53,517 bases of DNA, taken from SAR324 cluster bacterium. Its GTDB lineage: Bacteria > SAR324 > JACQKK01. Numbering within the stretch: position 1 is the stretch's first letter; every line of letters begins with the position of its first letter. The position numbers and the translations under genes were made by a program. The stretch lies in the NCBI GenBank assembly GCA_022574555.1, contig JACZRV010000012.1, forward strand, positions 1-53,517. Reading direction: 5' to 3'. The notes under the pieces are model-generated. The model did no database searches. It saw nothing but the letters and a program-made list of their open reading frames with translations, and was not told where the DNA came from. Shown here piece after piece: positions 44,915 to 53,475 of this stretch.

Positions 44915-45886
44915 TCAATCCGTATAGTACCAAAACTTGGGTTCGCACCCCAGATCTTCCTTTAGCCGAAATACATTTTTATTTTCGAGGATGTACCGAA
45001 TTTCGCTTTTGGGGTCCAGAAGGTTTCCAAAAATGCGCGCGCCGGTGGGGCAGGCCTCAACACAGGCCGGCTGCCGGTTCTTGCGTGCCCGTTGAATGCA
45101 GTAGGTGCATTTCTCGACGACACCCTTTTCGCGGGGTCGATTTCCCAGGAGGTGGGTATGAGGGTTGAGCTCGCCGGCCGGGATTTTGGGTTCGGTCCAA
45201 TTGAACTGGCGTGCTGAATAGGGACACGCGGTCATGCACGCGCGGCTGCCGATACACCAGTCGTAGTCCGTAACGACGATTCCATCGGGCTCCTTCCAAG
45301 TGGCATCCACCGGGCAGGCTTTGACGCACGGAGGGTTGTCGCATTGCATGCATTGGATCGGCAAATAAATTTTACCCGGCTGAGGCACCGTCTCCGAATC
45401 GTAGTAATGATCGGAACGGTTCAATTCCAACGAGCCGGCGTCCAACTCGAGCACCCGGATATACGCGATCTGCGGATCGCGGCCCTGGTTGTTTTCCTCG
45501 ATGCACCCGTCGACGCATTTGCGATAGCCTTTGCACTTGGAAATGTTCAGCGCATAGCCGTACACGACGCCCGGCTGTGGCGGATCATTGGAAACTTCGA
45601 TGTCAACATCGTAAGTGCGTTTTGCCCGCCGTTCGATACGCGCCAGTGCCTCCTGCACTTCGTCCTTGGTCATTCGATTGTAATGGTTCTGGAAGAAGGC
45701 GCCAATTGCATCCGATAGGATGCCGCTGTCTTCGGTGACGGCAGTGGCGGCCACGGCCGAGGCCCCGCCAAATAGCAAACTGAAAAGCCCCCACAGCCCC
45801 CCCTTTTTTAGAAGGCTTCGTCGAGTCCAGTGATTGTGGGTTTTCCCGGACTGGTCCAGCCCGGGTGCGTCATTTTGGACCGGCAT
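44915..45886 (-). CDS. Tat-exported four-cluster ferredoxin (HybA/DsrO-like)
   Basis: A 323-residue periplasmic iron-sulfur protein. The N-terminus has the twin-arginine motif TRRSLLKKGG and a hydrophobic stretch, so it leaves the cytoplasm folded. Four Cys sets follow, each suited to one [4Fe-4S] cluster: SKCKGYRKCVDGC, IQCMQCDNPPCVKACPVDA, WCIGSRACMTACPYSA and EKCTYCIQRARKNRQPACVEACP. The layout resembles HybA and DsrO. It should shuttle electrons between the cytochromes upstream and the NrfD-type protein downstream. It starts 16 bp after the tetrahaem gene, and the NrfD gene follows 37 bp on. Confidence 0.93.
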   Translation of the reverse strand: MPVQNDAPGLDQSGKTHNHWTRRSLLKKGGLWGLFSLLFGGASAVAATAVTEDSGILSDAIGAFFQNHYNRMTKDEVQEALARIERRAKRTYDVDIEVSNDPPQPGVVYGYALNISKCKGYRKCVDGCIEENNQGRDPQIAYIRVLELDAGSLELNRSDHYYDSETVPQPGKIYLPIQCMQCDNPPCVKACPVDATWKEPDGIVVTDYDWCIGSRACMTACPYSARQFNWTEPKIPAGELNPHTHLLGNRPREKGVVEKCTYCIQRARKNRQPACVEACPTGARIFGNLLDPKSEIRYILENKNVFRLKEDLGCEPKFWYYTD

Positions 45887-45902
45887 AGTTCACCTGTTCG
45901 GA

Positions 45903-46706
45903 TTAATTATTCTTTGGAGCCACCCGCTCCCAAACCTTGCTGTGTTCGCTGTGTTCGACCGCCGGTTTTGAAAACCGTACCAGGTTTCCGCGTATCTTTG
46001 GCGGTGCGTTCGGCTCGATCGGCGCGATTGCCGGGGAATGGGCGTTGTGACATTCGACGCAGTTGCGCAGCACACGGGTTCCTCGCCACAAACCGATACG
46101 TAATCCGTGCGAGCCATATTCCCAATCCTTCAACTCTTCGAAGTGGCATTCTCCGCATTGGATATAACTCAAGTCCATGTCGATGAAGCGGCCATCCTTG
46201 GACACCAGGAAATCCAGGCCCCTGCCGTCGTGGCAGCCGGTGCACCAAAAGTGTCCGTCGCCATGATCGACCACGAGGTCGGTGTGTTCCTCCACCATAG
46301 GCCGCTGCTCGTGGTTGACCGGCCATTTATCGTGGCAATCCGAACAGGGGTACATGGGAATGTCTTCCCACTTGCGAATGGGTATTTGATAGGGCTCCAC
46401 GTCGTACCAAGGGATTCCGATACCTCGTTCTCCGATAATGATCCACTTGCCGTCATCGTAGACCGTCTCGACCCACTCGTCTTCCTCTCCGACCGTTTCG
46501 ATCTGGTCCCAGGCCTGCGCCTTTTCCCCAGCCGAAGCTGGCGACTCGCCTTCCGCCGCCTGAGCGCGATATAACGCCGTCCCGATTGCCAGCAGGGCCA
46601 CAGCACCAAAGGCCATAAGCATTACCGCCCGCCGCCGGCTTGAGGTACATTGCGCACCCGGGGGCCGCGGATCCTGGGACTTGTTAGGTAAGATAGGATA
46701 CTCCAT
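45903..46706 (-). CDS. Tetrahaem cytochrome c with N-terminal anchor
   Basis: A 267-residue exported cytochrome. A hydrophobic segment (about residues 27-45, AVMLMAFGAVALLAIGTAL) acts as signal or membrane anchor. Four haem-binding motifs are present: CSDCH (121-125), CTGCH (155-159), CGECH (184-188) and CVECH (216-220), with several extra His residues (HFW, HTD, HAHS region) that could be distal ligands. An acidic linker (EEDEWVETVYDDGKW) precedes the first haem. I do not recognise a specific family. It lies between the other tetrahaem cytochrome and the ferredoxin gene, so it probably transfers electrons within the same periplasmic complex. Confidence 0.9.
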   Translation of the reverse strand: MEYPILPNKSQDPRPPGAQCTSSRRRAVMLMAFGAVALLAIGTALYRAQAAEGESPASAGEKAQAWDQIETVGEEDEWVETVYDDGKWIIIGERGIGIPWYDVEPYQIPIRKWEDIPMYPCSDCHDKWPVNHEQRPMVEEHTDLVVDHGDGHFWCTGCHDGRGLDFLVSKDGRFIDMDLSYIQCGECHFEELKDWEYGSHGLRIGLWRGTRVLRNCVECHNAHSPAIAPIEPNAPPKIRGNLVRFSKPAVEHSEHSKVWERVAPKNN

Positions 46707-46796
46707 TTTTTGCTGTGCCTAAATGGGGATCGAGCCGCCGTCACGCCGTCTTTTTATGGCAACGTCCCTGGGAAATACCGTATCTATTGAGTTGCC

Positions 46797-46861
46797 AGGT
46801 GCCTTGCCCAGTTCGGTGTAGCAATATATCGATTTACGAGGTGCCTTGCCCAGTTCGGTGT
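46797..46861. repeat. Two copies of a 23-bp direct repeat, 42-bp period
   Basis: AGGTGCCTTGCCCAGTTCGG followed by TGT occurs at 46797-46819 and again, exactly, at 46839-46861. It lies between the two tetrahaem cytochrome genes, in DNA with no supported gene. It could be a regulatory or recombination-derived duplication. Confidence 0.7.
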
Positions 46862-46909
46862 CGAATGAATTTCCCGGATCGTGGATGAACCTCACAAGTT
46901 GTTGGTGGA

Positions 46910-47575
46910 TTATTCCTCGTAGAGCCATTCGCTTCCCTCGCGCGGGGGGTGTTTTTCCTGTTCGATGTGGTCGTGGGATTCGAGCAGGCCGTCGTCATAA
47001 GCATCGACTTCGAAATCAGGTTCCGGAAAAGGGTTATCGTCGTCCGTATTGTGACATTTCTGGCAATCCTCCAGTTCGCCGTATTTCATGCCCGCCGCGA
47101 TCACGTCTTCACGAGGAAAGTCGTCGTTCTCGTAACTGTCTTTGATGGGCTGATAGTCGCCGCCGGCACCATGGCAGGATTCGCAACCGACTCCATAATA
47201 CTTTGCCATGGGCCTTTTTTTTCCTACGACATAGCCGCCGGCCTCCCAGCCGGTCGTGTGGCACTTCAGGCAATCCTTGTCCTTGGTGTAATCCTTTTTC
47301 GGGTCTAACTCGAAACTGGCCTTAGCTTTCGCGCCCGTCCGTTGACCGGCTTCGAGGGATTCCATCGATTTTCCGTGCTTGGTCTTCTTCCACGAATCGT
47401 ATTGTGGCTCATGGCATTTCGCGCATCCCTTCTTTGCGCGGTGACCCAAGAACTTCACTTGGGCTGTCTCTGCCGGCAGGGGCAACAACAACGAATATCC
47501 GGTCCAGACCGCCGCAAAAATTGCGGCCATGCCCCCCGCGACCAGGAGCTGGGCCATTGTTTTCCTAATTGTCAT
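46910..47575 (-). CDS. Tetrahaem cytochrome c554-like protein
   Basis: A 221-residue exported cytochrome. A hydrophobic segment (about residues 8-34) is the signal or anchor. Four CxxCH motifs are present: CAKCH (51-55), CLKCH (102-106), CESCH (131-135) and CQKCH (171-175). The surroundings HGKSMESL and GVGCESCHGAGGDY resemble the cytochrome c554/NapC-independent tetrahaem group, which carries electrons in nitrogen and sulfur oxidation. The C-terminal tail is acidic (DFEVDAYDDGLLESHD). GGAGGGAAGG lies 3-12 bases upstream of the ATG, a strong start. It is the first gene of the minus-strand module; about 200 bp separate it from the next cytochrome gene. Confidence 0.9.
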   Translation of the reverse strand: MTIRKTMAQLLVAGGMAAIFAAVWTGYSLLLPLPAETAQVKFLGHRAKKGCAKCHEPQYDSWKKTKHGKSMESLEAGQRTGAKAKASFELDPKKDYTKDKDCLKCHTTGWEAGGYVVGKKRPMAKYYGVGCESCHGAGGDYQPIKDSYENDDFPREDVIAAGMKYGELEDCQKCHNTDDDNPFPEPDFEVDAYDDGLLESHDHIEQEKHPPREGSEWLYEE

Positions 47576-48304
47576 CGGCCTTCCCTCCGTATGTAATAAG
47601 CTGAAAATTTCTGTACGCTACTGAAGCCGATCGATTTCTGGACCGACATTGACGCAATATTCTGAACATTTTGAAATGTAATTTGGGCAAATAATAATAT
47701 CTGTCAAAAATTGACGTATTTCAGGTAAATATCCCGGCATCCAATGCTATTTGTGGAAGATATCATAATTTTGGTGGTAAATAATTAGCGGAAAACGAGA
47801 GGCCTATGACGGGTTTTCCGGCAAATCTCGTTGCCCATCCTACCTGATGCGGACCGGCCGAGCGCGTTGGCAACTGAGTAATTGATCCCGACCAGGGAAA
47901 GCCGAAGCGATAGCGTCGCGTATCTGCACCCCTAGGCGATCGCGCCAGGCGGTATTCCGTTCGATACAATTGGCGGTTTCCAGCCCGGCGGTGTGTGATC
48001 TGTCAGCGCGATCATTCATCACACGTTTCGCGAGAATAAAATTATATTATCGCGGCGACTCATGTCAACGCAAAATGGTGCCGCCCCTCTCCCGTTTCCC
48101 TGGTGATTTGAATGACCCCGCGCCGCGAGACGCAAGGTATCGAGTATCGTAAATCTGGTCCCCTGTGCGCTGCTAGCTGCGGGAAATTTGATCCGAAGAG
48201 ATCAAAATGATCCGGCTGAAATTCGCGGATCGGATCTTCAAAAAATGCAACAGACAGCTGATATAAAATCCCCGGAATCACTTGGCAGGTAGCGATGCCG
48301 CCAA
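47576..48304. other. Intergenic region, no supported gene
   Basis: About 730 bp upstream of the cytochrome module and downstream of the small secreted protein gene. The segment 47630-47790 is AT-rich and probably contains the module's promoter. A possible hairpin, GTGTGAT (47993-47999) with ATCACAC (48018-48024), might be an operator. Open frames of 60-70 codons here have no recognisable motifs. Confidence 0.4.
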
Positions 48305-48742
48305 TTATCTCCTTCCCGGCATATTATACTTGTTATTGATGAATATATCGCTATATTTGAATCCCTCACGGTAGCAGCGGACTATGGCGTCATCTATCTC
48401 ATCACCTTTGAATCGGTGACAGTAGATAATGTTTTCCGCATACCGCTCGTCGCCGGTCATTTCACCCGCCAACTTGGTCGCCCGATCGAAGCATTTTGCC
48501 ATCGTTTTGCGTCCACCGGAGTATGAACAAGCCTCGAACATGACCCAATTGATCGACAGGTCGATCGCCAATGTTCCGCTGCTCATACATCTGGGGCTAT
48601 TTTCCAGCCCTTCGCAGATCGCTTGCAGAAACTCCAGCTTTCGCGGTTTGGAAATTTCCTCGTTTGAATAAGCAAGATGCACAACCGCCGTCGTTTGATA
48701 GACGGCGATCAGTATCCCCATCAACGTCAACTTGCAGGTCAT
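48305..48742 (-). CDS. Small secreted Cys-containing protein, unknown
   Basis: A 145-residue protein I do not recognise. The form starting at ATG 48742 opens with a hydrophobic signal-like segment (about residues 3-24, ending near LAYSNEEISK), so export is likely; a longer start at 48763 adds seven residues. The mature part contains several Cys residues (AICEG, RCMSS, FEACSYS, KCFDR, IYCHRF, VRCYRE) that could form disulfides, and is otherwise helical and charged (DRATKLAGEMTGDERYAEN). It stands alone between long gaps. No family or neighbour suggests a function. Confidence 0.5.
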   Translation of the reverse strand: MTCKLTLMGILIAVYQTTAVVHLAYSNEEISKPRKLEFLQAICEGLENSPRCMSSGTLAIDLSINWVMFEACSYSGGRKTMAKCFDRATKLAGEMTGDERYAENIIYCHRFKGDEIDDAIVRCYREGFKYSDIFINNKYNMPGRR

Positions 48743-49155
48743 CGCGTATCCTTTGGCTCCCAAGATGGATGAGCCGTCCGCGCTATTTTTTCATGGCGTT
48801 TGCCCTCTTTCGGGCCTAACACGAACGCGCCGTATACCACACCTACCGGCCGTATGGAACGGTCGCGATCCAGCCGTCCGAGGCGGGAAGGATCCACACG
48901 GGTCGATGGTGTCGCAACGTCAGTGACGGCCATGGGCGGCAATGAGACCACTGCGCAACGTGCGCTGACGCTGATTACCGGATGGGCCCGGCCGATGCCC
49001 AATAATATTGAGGTGGGATAGAAAATAGGGGCCGGTGAGCCCAGCCCTTAACCGAAAACTACGCCTGCAATGGGAAATCTGAATCTCCTATCCGATGGCC
49101 CGCGAAGGGGAAGTGGCCGGGGAGAAGCCCCCCCGGCCCATTCCAAGATCCCCTG
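48743..49155. other. Intergenic region, no supported gene
   Basis: About 410 bp between the small secreted protein gene (minus) and the end of iorB. Open frames on both strands overlap and have no family motif. The GC-rich hairpin at 49115-49138 lies at its right edge and may terminate transcription of iorB. Confidence 0.35.
49115..49138 (-). terminator. Possible terminator hairpin after iorB
   Basis: GGCCGGGG (49115-49122) pairs with CCCCGGCC (49131-49138) around an 8-base loop, 17 bp after the iorB stop on the minus strand. It lacks a strong T-run, so it may instead stabilise the RNA end. Confidence 0.35.
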
Positions 49156-51372
49156 CTACGCCAAGCTGAACCCGTGGTTCTTCAAGGGTAGCGAGCGGAT
49201 GCGCCTGCCTGTCGCGGAAAAGATCGCGTTGGTGAGCGCAGGAGCGATGGTGTGGAACACCGGCTCCCCGATACCGGACGGAGACTCGGTGTTGCGTACG
49301 AAGTGCGTTTCGAACTTCGGCATCTGGCCGATGCGGAGCAACCGGTAATTGTTGAAATTGCTCTGCACGATAGCACCGTTTTTCACCTGAAGCTGGCTAT
49401 ACATCGCCATGGTGAGACCCCAGACGACGCCGCTCTGGAATTGAGAGTCGAGCTGATCCGGGTTCACGATGATGCCGCAATCGATGGCACGCGTTATTTT
49501 GTGAATTTTGATCCGCCGGCCGCCACGCACCGAAATCTCGATAACGTCGCAGAAAGGCGAGTCAAAGCTGTTATGGAACGCGATCCCGCGATGCCTGCCG
49601 GCAGGCAGGGGATTGCCCCAGCCCGACTTTTCGGCGGCCAGGTTGAGTGCGGCCAGCATCCTGGGCTCTTTGTGCAACAACTTGCGGCGGAGCTCATAGG
49701 GATCCTGTCCTGACTCGTGGGCAATCTCATCGATGAAGCTTTCGATGAAGAACGCATTTTGGGTATTTCCCACGCCCCGGAAAAACACGATGGGAACTGG
49801 GAAATCCTTCTGCGTCCACGCGATATCCATATTGGCGAAGTCATAGCCGATGTCCTTCGCCCCCTGGACGGAGTGGAAGTCAACACCACTCTCCTGCATG
49901 CCCTTCATGAAGTCCGAACCCGCGAACAGGTTCTTCAGGCGTGTGGAGCGGTACGGCGACAGCCAGATCCCTGGGCCAGCAAGCGTCTGCTTCCAGGTGG
50001 TCGGGTTGCCGTCGGCATCCAATCCGGCGGTGAACTTGGTGGCATACGACGGCCGGTTCAGATTGTGCTGCGTGTCCTCTTCACGAGACCACATGATCTT
50101 GACCGGCTTCCTCACTTTCATGGAAGCCTCGACCGCCTGTTCGATATAGTCCACCTCGACACGGCGTCCGAATCCACCACCCGCGAAGGTCATGTGGATG
50201 TGGATTTTTTCCTGGGGCAGACCACTGATTTTGGCGGCCACGACATAGCCCGCGCCAGCGTTCTGAGTCGGCGACCAGATTTCCAGGAAGTCGCCGCGGT
50301 AGTCGGCCACGGTGTTCATGGGCTCCAGTGGCGAATGGCTGATATAGGGAACGTGATACTCCGCTTCGATGACTTTCGCGGCGGAGGACAACCCTGCACT
50401 CACGTCTCCTTCGGCGCGGCCCATCTTGCCGGCCTCGTTGGTGCCTTCCTTGAAGGCGCCCAGGATCTGGTCGTCATCCAGATTGTCCCATCCTCCGAAA
50501 TCCATCTGCGGATTGGCAGCCTTCATCCCCTTGACGCCCTGCCAATAGGTATCGGCAATGACCACCAAGGCATTGGAGCTGTTGTCTGGGAAAACGGCCT
50601 GGCCGATCAGGAAGGAATCCTGAACGCCATCGACTGCTTTCGCGGCGGCAGAGTCCCAACTCTTGATCGTGCCACTCCAAGGGGCATGCTTGACCACACC
50701 GACGACCATGCCGTCCACAAAGGTGTCCATTCCGAAAATCGCCGTGCCGGTCACCTTTTGCAGGCTATCCAAACGCTTGACCGAATGGCCAATGAGTTTG
50801 AATTCGGCGGGGGACTTCAACTTGGGATCTTCCGGCGGTGTTTCGTCGGCCGCGGCCATGGCCAAATCGCCGAAGGTGGCTTTGTTGCTGCCCTGCATCA
50901 CCATGCTATTGCGCGCGGTGCACTGAGAAGCGTCGACGCCCCATTTCTTGGCGGCGGCTTGGATGAGCATATGCCGTGCTTGTGCGCCGGCTTTGCGCAT
51001 CACGTCCCAGAAGCCCGGGGTGGCCGTGCTACCGCCGGTGAGCTGGAGGCCCACCAGAGGATTGGTATATTCCGGGCGGCCGGTGGCGAATTCAAAAGTA
51101 ACGTCCGCCCAATCGCACTCCATTTCTTCGGCGAACATCATCAGGTTACCCATGGTCGGGCCTTGGCCCAACTCGGTCTGGCTGGCGCGAATGGTGATCG
51201 TGTTGTCCGGTGCAACCACCACCCAAGCGTTAAGCTCGGTTCCTTCTCCAGCCATCGCGGCCTCGGCGGTGTTGCCCAAGGGCGGCAGGTGGAAACCAAT
51301 TACCAGCCCGCCCGAAGCAACCGCAGCGGTCTTTACGAACGACCTACGGTTCATTTTGATTGCTTCACTCAT
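49156..51372 (-). CDS. iorB: Isoquinoline 1-oxidoreductase-like molybdenum hydroxylase, large subunit
   Basis: A 738-residue molybdopterin-cytosine-dinucleotide-binding subunit of the xanthine dehydrogenase family, IorB type. It begins with a Tat signal (MNRRSFVKTAAVASGGLVIG), so it is exported folded. Typical segments are SQTELGQGPTMGNLMMFAEE, the LVGLQLTGGSTATPGFWD region, MTFAGGGFGRRVEVDY, and GIGEPVFHTIAPALTNAIF near the end, with the conserved active-site Glu in GEP. The enzyme would hydroxylate an aldehyde or N-heterocycle. There is no FAD subunit, which fits the Ior group, where electrons go to a cytochrome. ATG 51372 is likelier than 51375 given AGGAG 6 bases upstream. It follows iorA by 15 bp. 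Confidence 0.9.
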   Translation of the reverse strand: MSEAIKMNRRSFVKTAAVASGGLVIGFHLPPLGNTAEAAMAGEGTELNAWVVVAPDNTITIRASQTELGQGPTMGNLMMFAEEMECDWADVTFEFATGRPEYTNPLVGLQLTGGSTATPGFWDVMRKAGAQARHMLIQAAAKKWGVDASQCTARNSMVMQGSNKATFGDLAMAAADETPPEDPKLKSPAEFKLIGHSVKRLDSLQKVTGTAIFGMDTFVDGMVVGVVKHAPWSGTIKSWDSAAAKAVDGVQDSFLIGQAVFPDNSSNALVVIADTYWQGVKGMKAANPQMDFGGWDNLDDDQILGAFKEGTNEAGKMGRAEGDVSAGLSSAAKVIEAEYHVPYISHSPLEPMNTVADYRGDFLEIWSPTQNAGAGYVVAAKISGLPQEKIHIHMTFAGGGFGRRVEVDYIEQAVEASMKVRKPVKIMWSREEDTQHNLNRPSYATKFTAGLDADGNPTTWKQTLAGPGIWLSPYRSTRLKNLFAGSDFMKGMQESGVDFHSVQGAKDIGYDFANMDIAWTQKDFPVPIVFFRGVGNTQNAFFIESFIDEIAHESGQDPYELRRKLLHKEPRMLAALNLAAEKSGWGNPLPAGRHRGIAFHNSFDSPFCDVIEISVRGGRRIKIHKITRAIDCGIIVNPDQLDSQFQSGVVWGLTMAMYSQLQVKNGAIVQSNFNNYRLLRIGQMPKFETHFVRNTESPSGIGEPVFHTIAPALTNAIFSATGRRIRSLPLKNHGFSLA

Positions 51373-51387
51373 CATTGACTCCTCTGA

Positions 51388-51846
51388 TTAGGCTGAAGCC
51401 CGGGCGGCTCTGTGGATGGCCCTGCGGATCCGCGTATAAGCGCCGCAGCGGCAAAGATTGTCTTTCAAACCCAAGTCGATTTCCGCGTCGGTTGGCTCTG
51501 GATTGGAATCCAACAAATGGGCAATGGCCATGATCTGGCCGGGAATGCACCAGCCACACTGGGTCGTATCCTCGTCGATGAAAGCCTGCTGCACTGGATG
51601 CAGACTGCCACCGGAACCGAGACCCTCGATGGTGGTGATATCCGCGCCGGCTGCATTTTCCAATTCGATGTCGCAGGAATTGACCAGATCACCGTTCATG
51701 ATGACCCCGCAAGCCCCGCATTCACCGATGCCACAGCCGTACTTCGTACCCGTCAACCTCAGATGGTCCCGCAACACCCACAACAACGGGGTATCCGGAT
51801 CCACATCCAAGGTGTGGGACTTACCGTTTACTGTCAGCGTTATCAT
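51388..51846 (-). CDS. iorA: Isoquinoline 1-oxidoreductase-like [2Fe-2S] subunit
   Basis: A 152-residue iron-sulfur subunit of the molybdenum hydroxylase. It carries two [2Fe-2S] sites: the plant-ferredoxin-type set Cys38, Cys43, Cys46 and Cys58 in KYGCGIGECGACGVIM and NSC, and the second set Cys97, Cys100, Cys132 and Cys134 in TQCGWCIPGQIM and NLCRCGAY. The short length matches the IorA/CoxS type, and the IorB subunit follows 15 bp downstream, so they form one enzyme. A GAAGGGG purine run lies 6-12 bases before the ATG. It transfers electrons from the molybdenum centre outwards. Confidence 0.93.
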   Translation of the reverse strand: MITLTVNGKSHTLDVDPDTPLLWVLRDHLRLTGTKYGCGIGECGACGVIMNGDLVNSCDIELENAAGADITTIEGLGSGGSLHPVQQAFIDEDTTQCGWCIPGQIMAIAHLLDSNPEPTDAEIDLGLKDNLCRCGAYTRIRRAIHRAARASA

Positions 51847-52323
51847 ACAATTCCCCTTCGCAAATCCCCGCTGGGGGTTAAATTAACTTACGACAACCGT
51901 TTCCAATGATGGTCGGCTACCCTGGTTTCCTCCCGCCCGGGGCCGAGCCCCATCAGCAACGGGATTGTTGGACGAATAAGATGCCATCAGGGTACTGGTT
52001 GTCACCACCCTCGGCACCACCGCTTACTCGACACAGGGCACCACACGAATTGAGTCCTATCAGATAATAATAGACTGTCAAGTCAATAAACCGGAATCCT
52101 CAAGATTATTATCAGTGCGTATGGCCCCATACCGGCGATATATAATTCATATATACGTTTTCACTAGATGTTGTGAATGCAAAATGGTCACAATTAGTGT
52201 GATATGCCGATGATTCCGACCCTGCGAGATGGAGTCTTTTCTCTTTTCGGCTCCACTCCGGGTTAGCCGGAAAGCGGGCTTTTTGCACCCGATGCTGAGC
52301 CGTGAACGAAGCGAACGGTTTGG

Positions 52324-52376
52324 TTCACACGGAACCGGAACGAGGGAATTTCACACGGAACCGGAACGAGAGAATT
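52324..52376. repeat. Two tandem copies of a 26-bp unit
   Basis: The string TTCACACGGAACCGGAACGA continuing into G and GAATTT occurs at 52324-52350 and again from 52350, with one mismatch (GGGAATT versus GAGAATT). It is non-coding. Confidence 0.65.
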
Positions 52377-52454
52377 TGAGGTCAATCGTCGGGAAGCCAC
52401 GGAATCTGTGCCCGTGGAACGAGATCGGCGTTTTTGATTCATTGAGCAGTGTAA

Positions 52455-52484
52455 TTGAGAGATATTTGAGAGATATTTGAGAGA
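52455..52484. repeat. 11-bp tandem repeat, about 2.7 copies
   Basis: The unit TTGAGAGATAT is repeated at 52455-52465 and 52466-52476 and partly at 52477-52484. It lies in non-coding DNA upstream of the MORN-like gene. Confidence 0.7.
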
Positions 52485-52743
52485 ATCGAATGCACAGCCG
52501 CTCGCCTCGTGTCACCGCAAAGGTGCCCGGAATGGGCCAAGGCTGATGCGGTCCGTGAGAGGTGATGCTGCGCGGGCGACTTTGAACGACGCCGTGCCAT
52601 GCGGGCAACGCCGTGGCATATGGACATTATCATAGGGGCATCATGTGGTCTTTCGGGCGGCTAAGCGTTACGATGATGCCATCGCCACCAAACGAGTTCC
52701 GGGGAGCGATCCATCACGGCCGGCCAATCATCCGTTGAAAATC

Positions 52744-53475
52744 ATGTTGCGCACGTTGCTTGTCCTAATCTTATTTTCACTGCTGGTGCCTATTGGAAGC
52801 GCGCAGGAATATGTGACGACACCGGAGGGAAAGCAGGTCAAGCTGCAGACCAGGCTCTACGGCCCCCCCTACGCATCCCCGCGCACCTCGGATGTCCCTT
52901 TGCAGCAGATCCAGTTTTACGCCGGCGATTCGGGAGAAAAGGTGCTCCACGGTGTCTCCTGGCTCAAATTCGTCAGCGGAGAGTACAAGGAGATCACGAC
53001 CTATAGTCATGGAGTCAAGAACGGCCGGTTCGCCCGCTGGTACGACCGCGGTCCCAAGGAGGTGGAAGGCAAATACGACGACGGGCTGCTCGATGGCTCG
53101 ATCGCATGGTATTACGCATCGGGCAAATCGCAGCGGGTGGAAAATTATAGGGGCGGCGAACTCGACGGCCCGTATACCCTGTATTTCGAAACCGGGGGCA
53201 TCAAGGAGCAGGGCGCCTTCCGTCACGACGTGAAAGAAGGGTCTTTCGTCCAATACCACGAAAACGGGGAAAAGGCGGCGGAAGGCACTTTCCATAGTGG
53301 ATTCGTTGTGGGTGAATTGATCCTGTTCGACGCTGCGGGTGTGGTCACCGGGAAGGGAAACGTTGATCACGACCTGGTCGTGGGGCCTTGGCAGTGTTTC
53401 TCGCCCGACGGTGCGCCGGCGAAACGCCGGGAAAATTGCGACCGCAAGTTCTATCTGGAGTGTACCTGCCGCTGA
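52744..53475 (+). CDS. Secreted MORN-like repeat protein
   Basis: A 243-residue protein. ATG 52744 starts a clear Sec signal (LLVLILFSLLVPIGSAQE), so it is exported; the longer frame from 52645 would hide it. The mature part has four to five units resembling MORN_2/YwqK repeats: GVKNGRFARWYDRG, KYDDGLLDGSIAWYYASG, NYRGGELDGPYTLYFETG, AFRHDVKEGSFVQYHENG and TFHSGFVVGELILFD. Such repeats form beta-hairpin rods; the toxin-antitoxin label sometimes given to YwqK-like proteins is not supported here. The C-terminus is basic and Cys-containing (NCDRKFYLECTCR). No neighbour indicates a function. Confidence 0.75.
   Translation: MLRTLLVLILFSLLVPIGSAQEYVTTPEGKQVKLQTRLYGPPYASPRTSDVPLQQIQFYAGDSGEKVLHGVSWLKFVSGEYKEITTYSHGVKNGRFARWYDRGPKEVEGKYDDGLLDGSIAWYYASGKSQRVENYRGGELDGPYTLYFETGGIKEQGAFRHDVKEGSFVQYHENGEKAAEGTFHSGFVVGELILFDAAGVVTGKGNVDHDLVVGPWQCFSPDGAPAKRRENCDRKFYLECTCR

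Larger units (their letters stand above)
51847..52743. other. Long intergenic region with short repeats
   Basis: About 900 bp between divergent iorA and the MORN-like gene. It holds two short repeat blocks (52324-52376 and 52455-52484, described separately). On the minus strand around 52083-52050 there is a TTGACTTGACAG / TATTATTATC stretch that might be part of the iorAB promoter, but spacing is poor. Open frames here overlap and show no motifs. Confidence 0.35.

Noticed and set aside
49717..51378. 553-codon plus-strand frame opposite iorB
   Set aside because: It lies antisense to the well-supported molybdenum hydroxylase subunit and has no motif.
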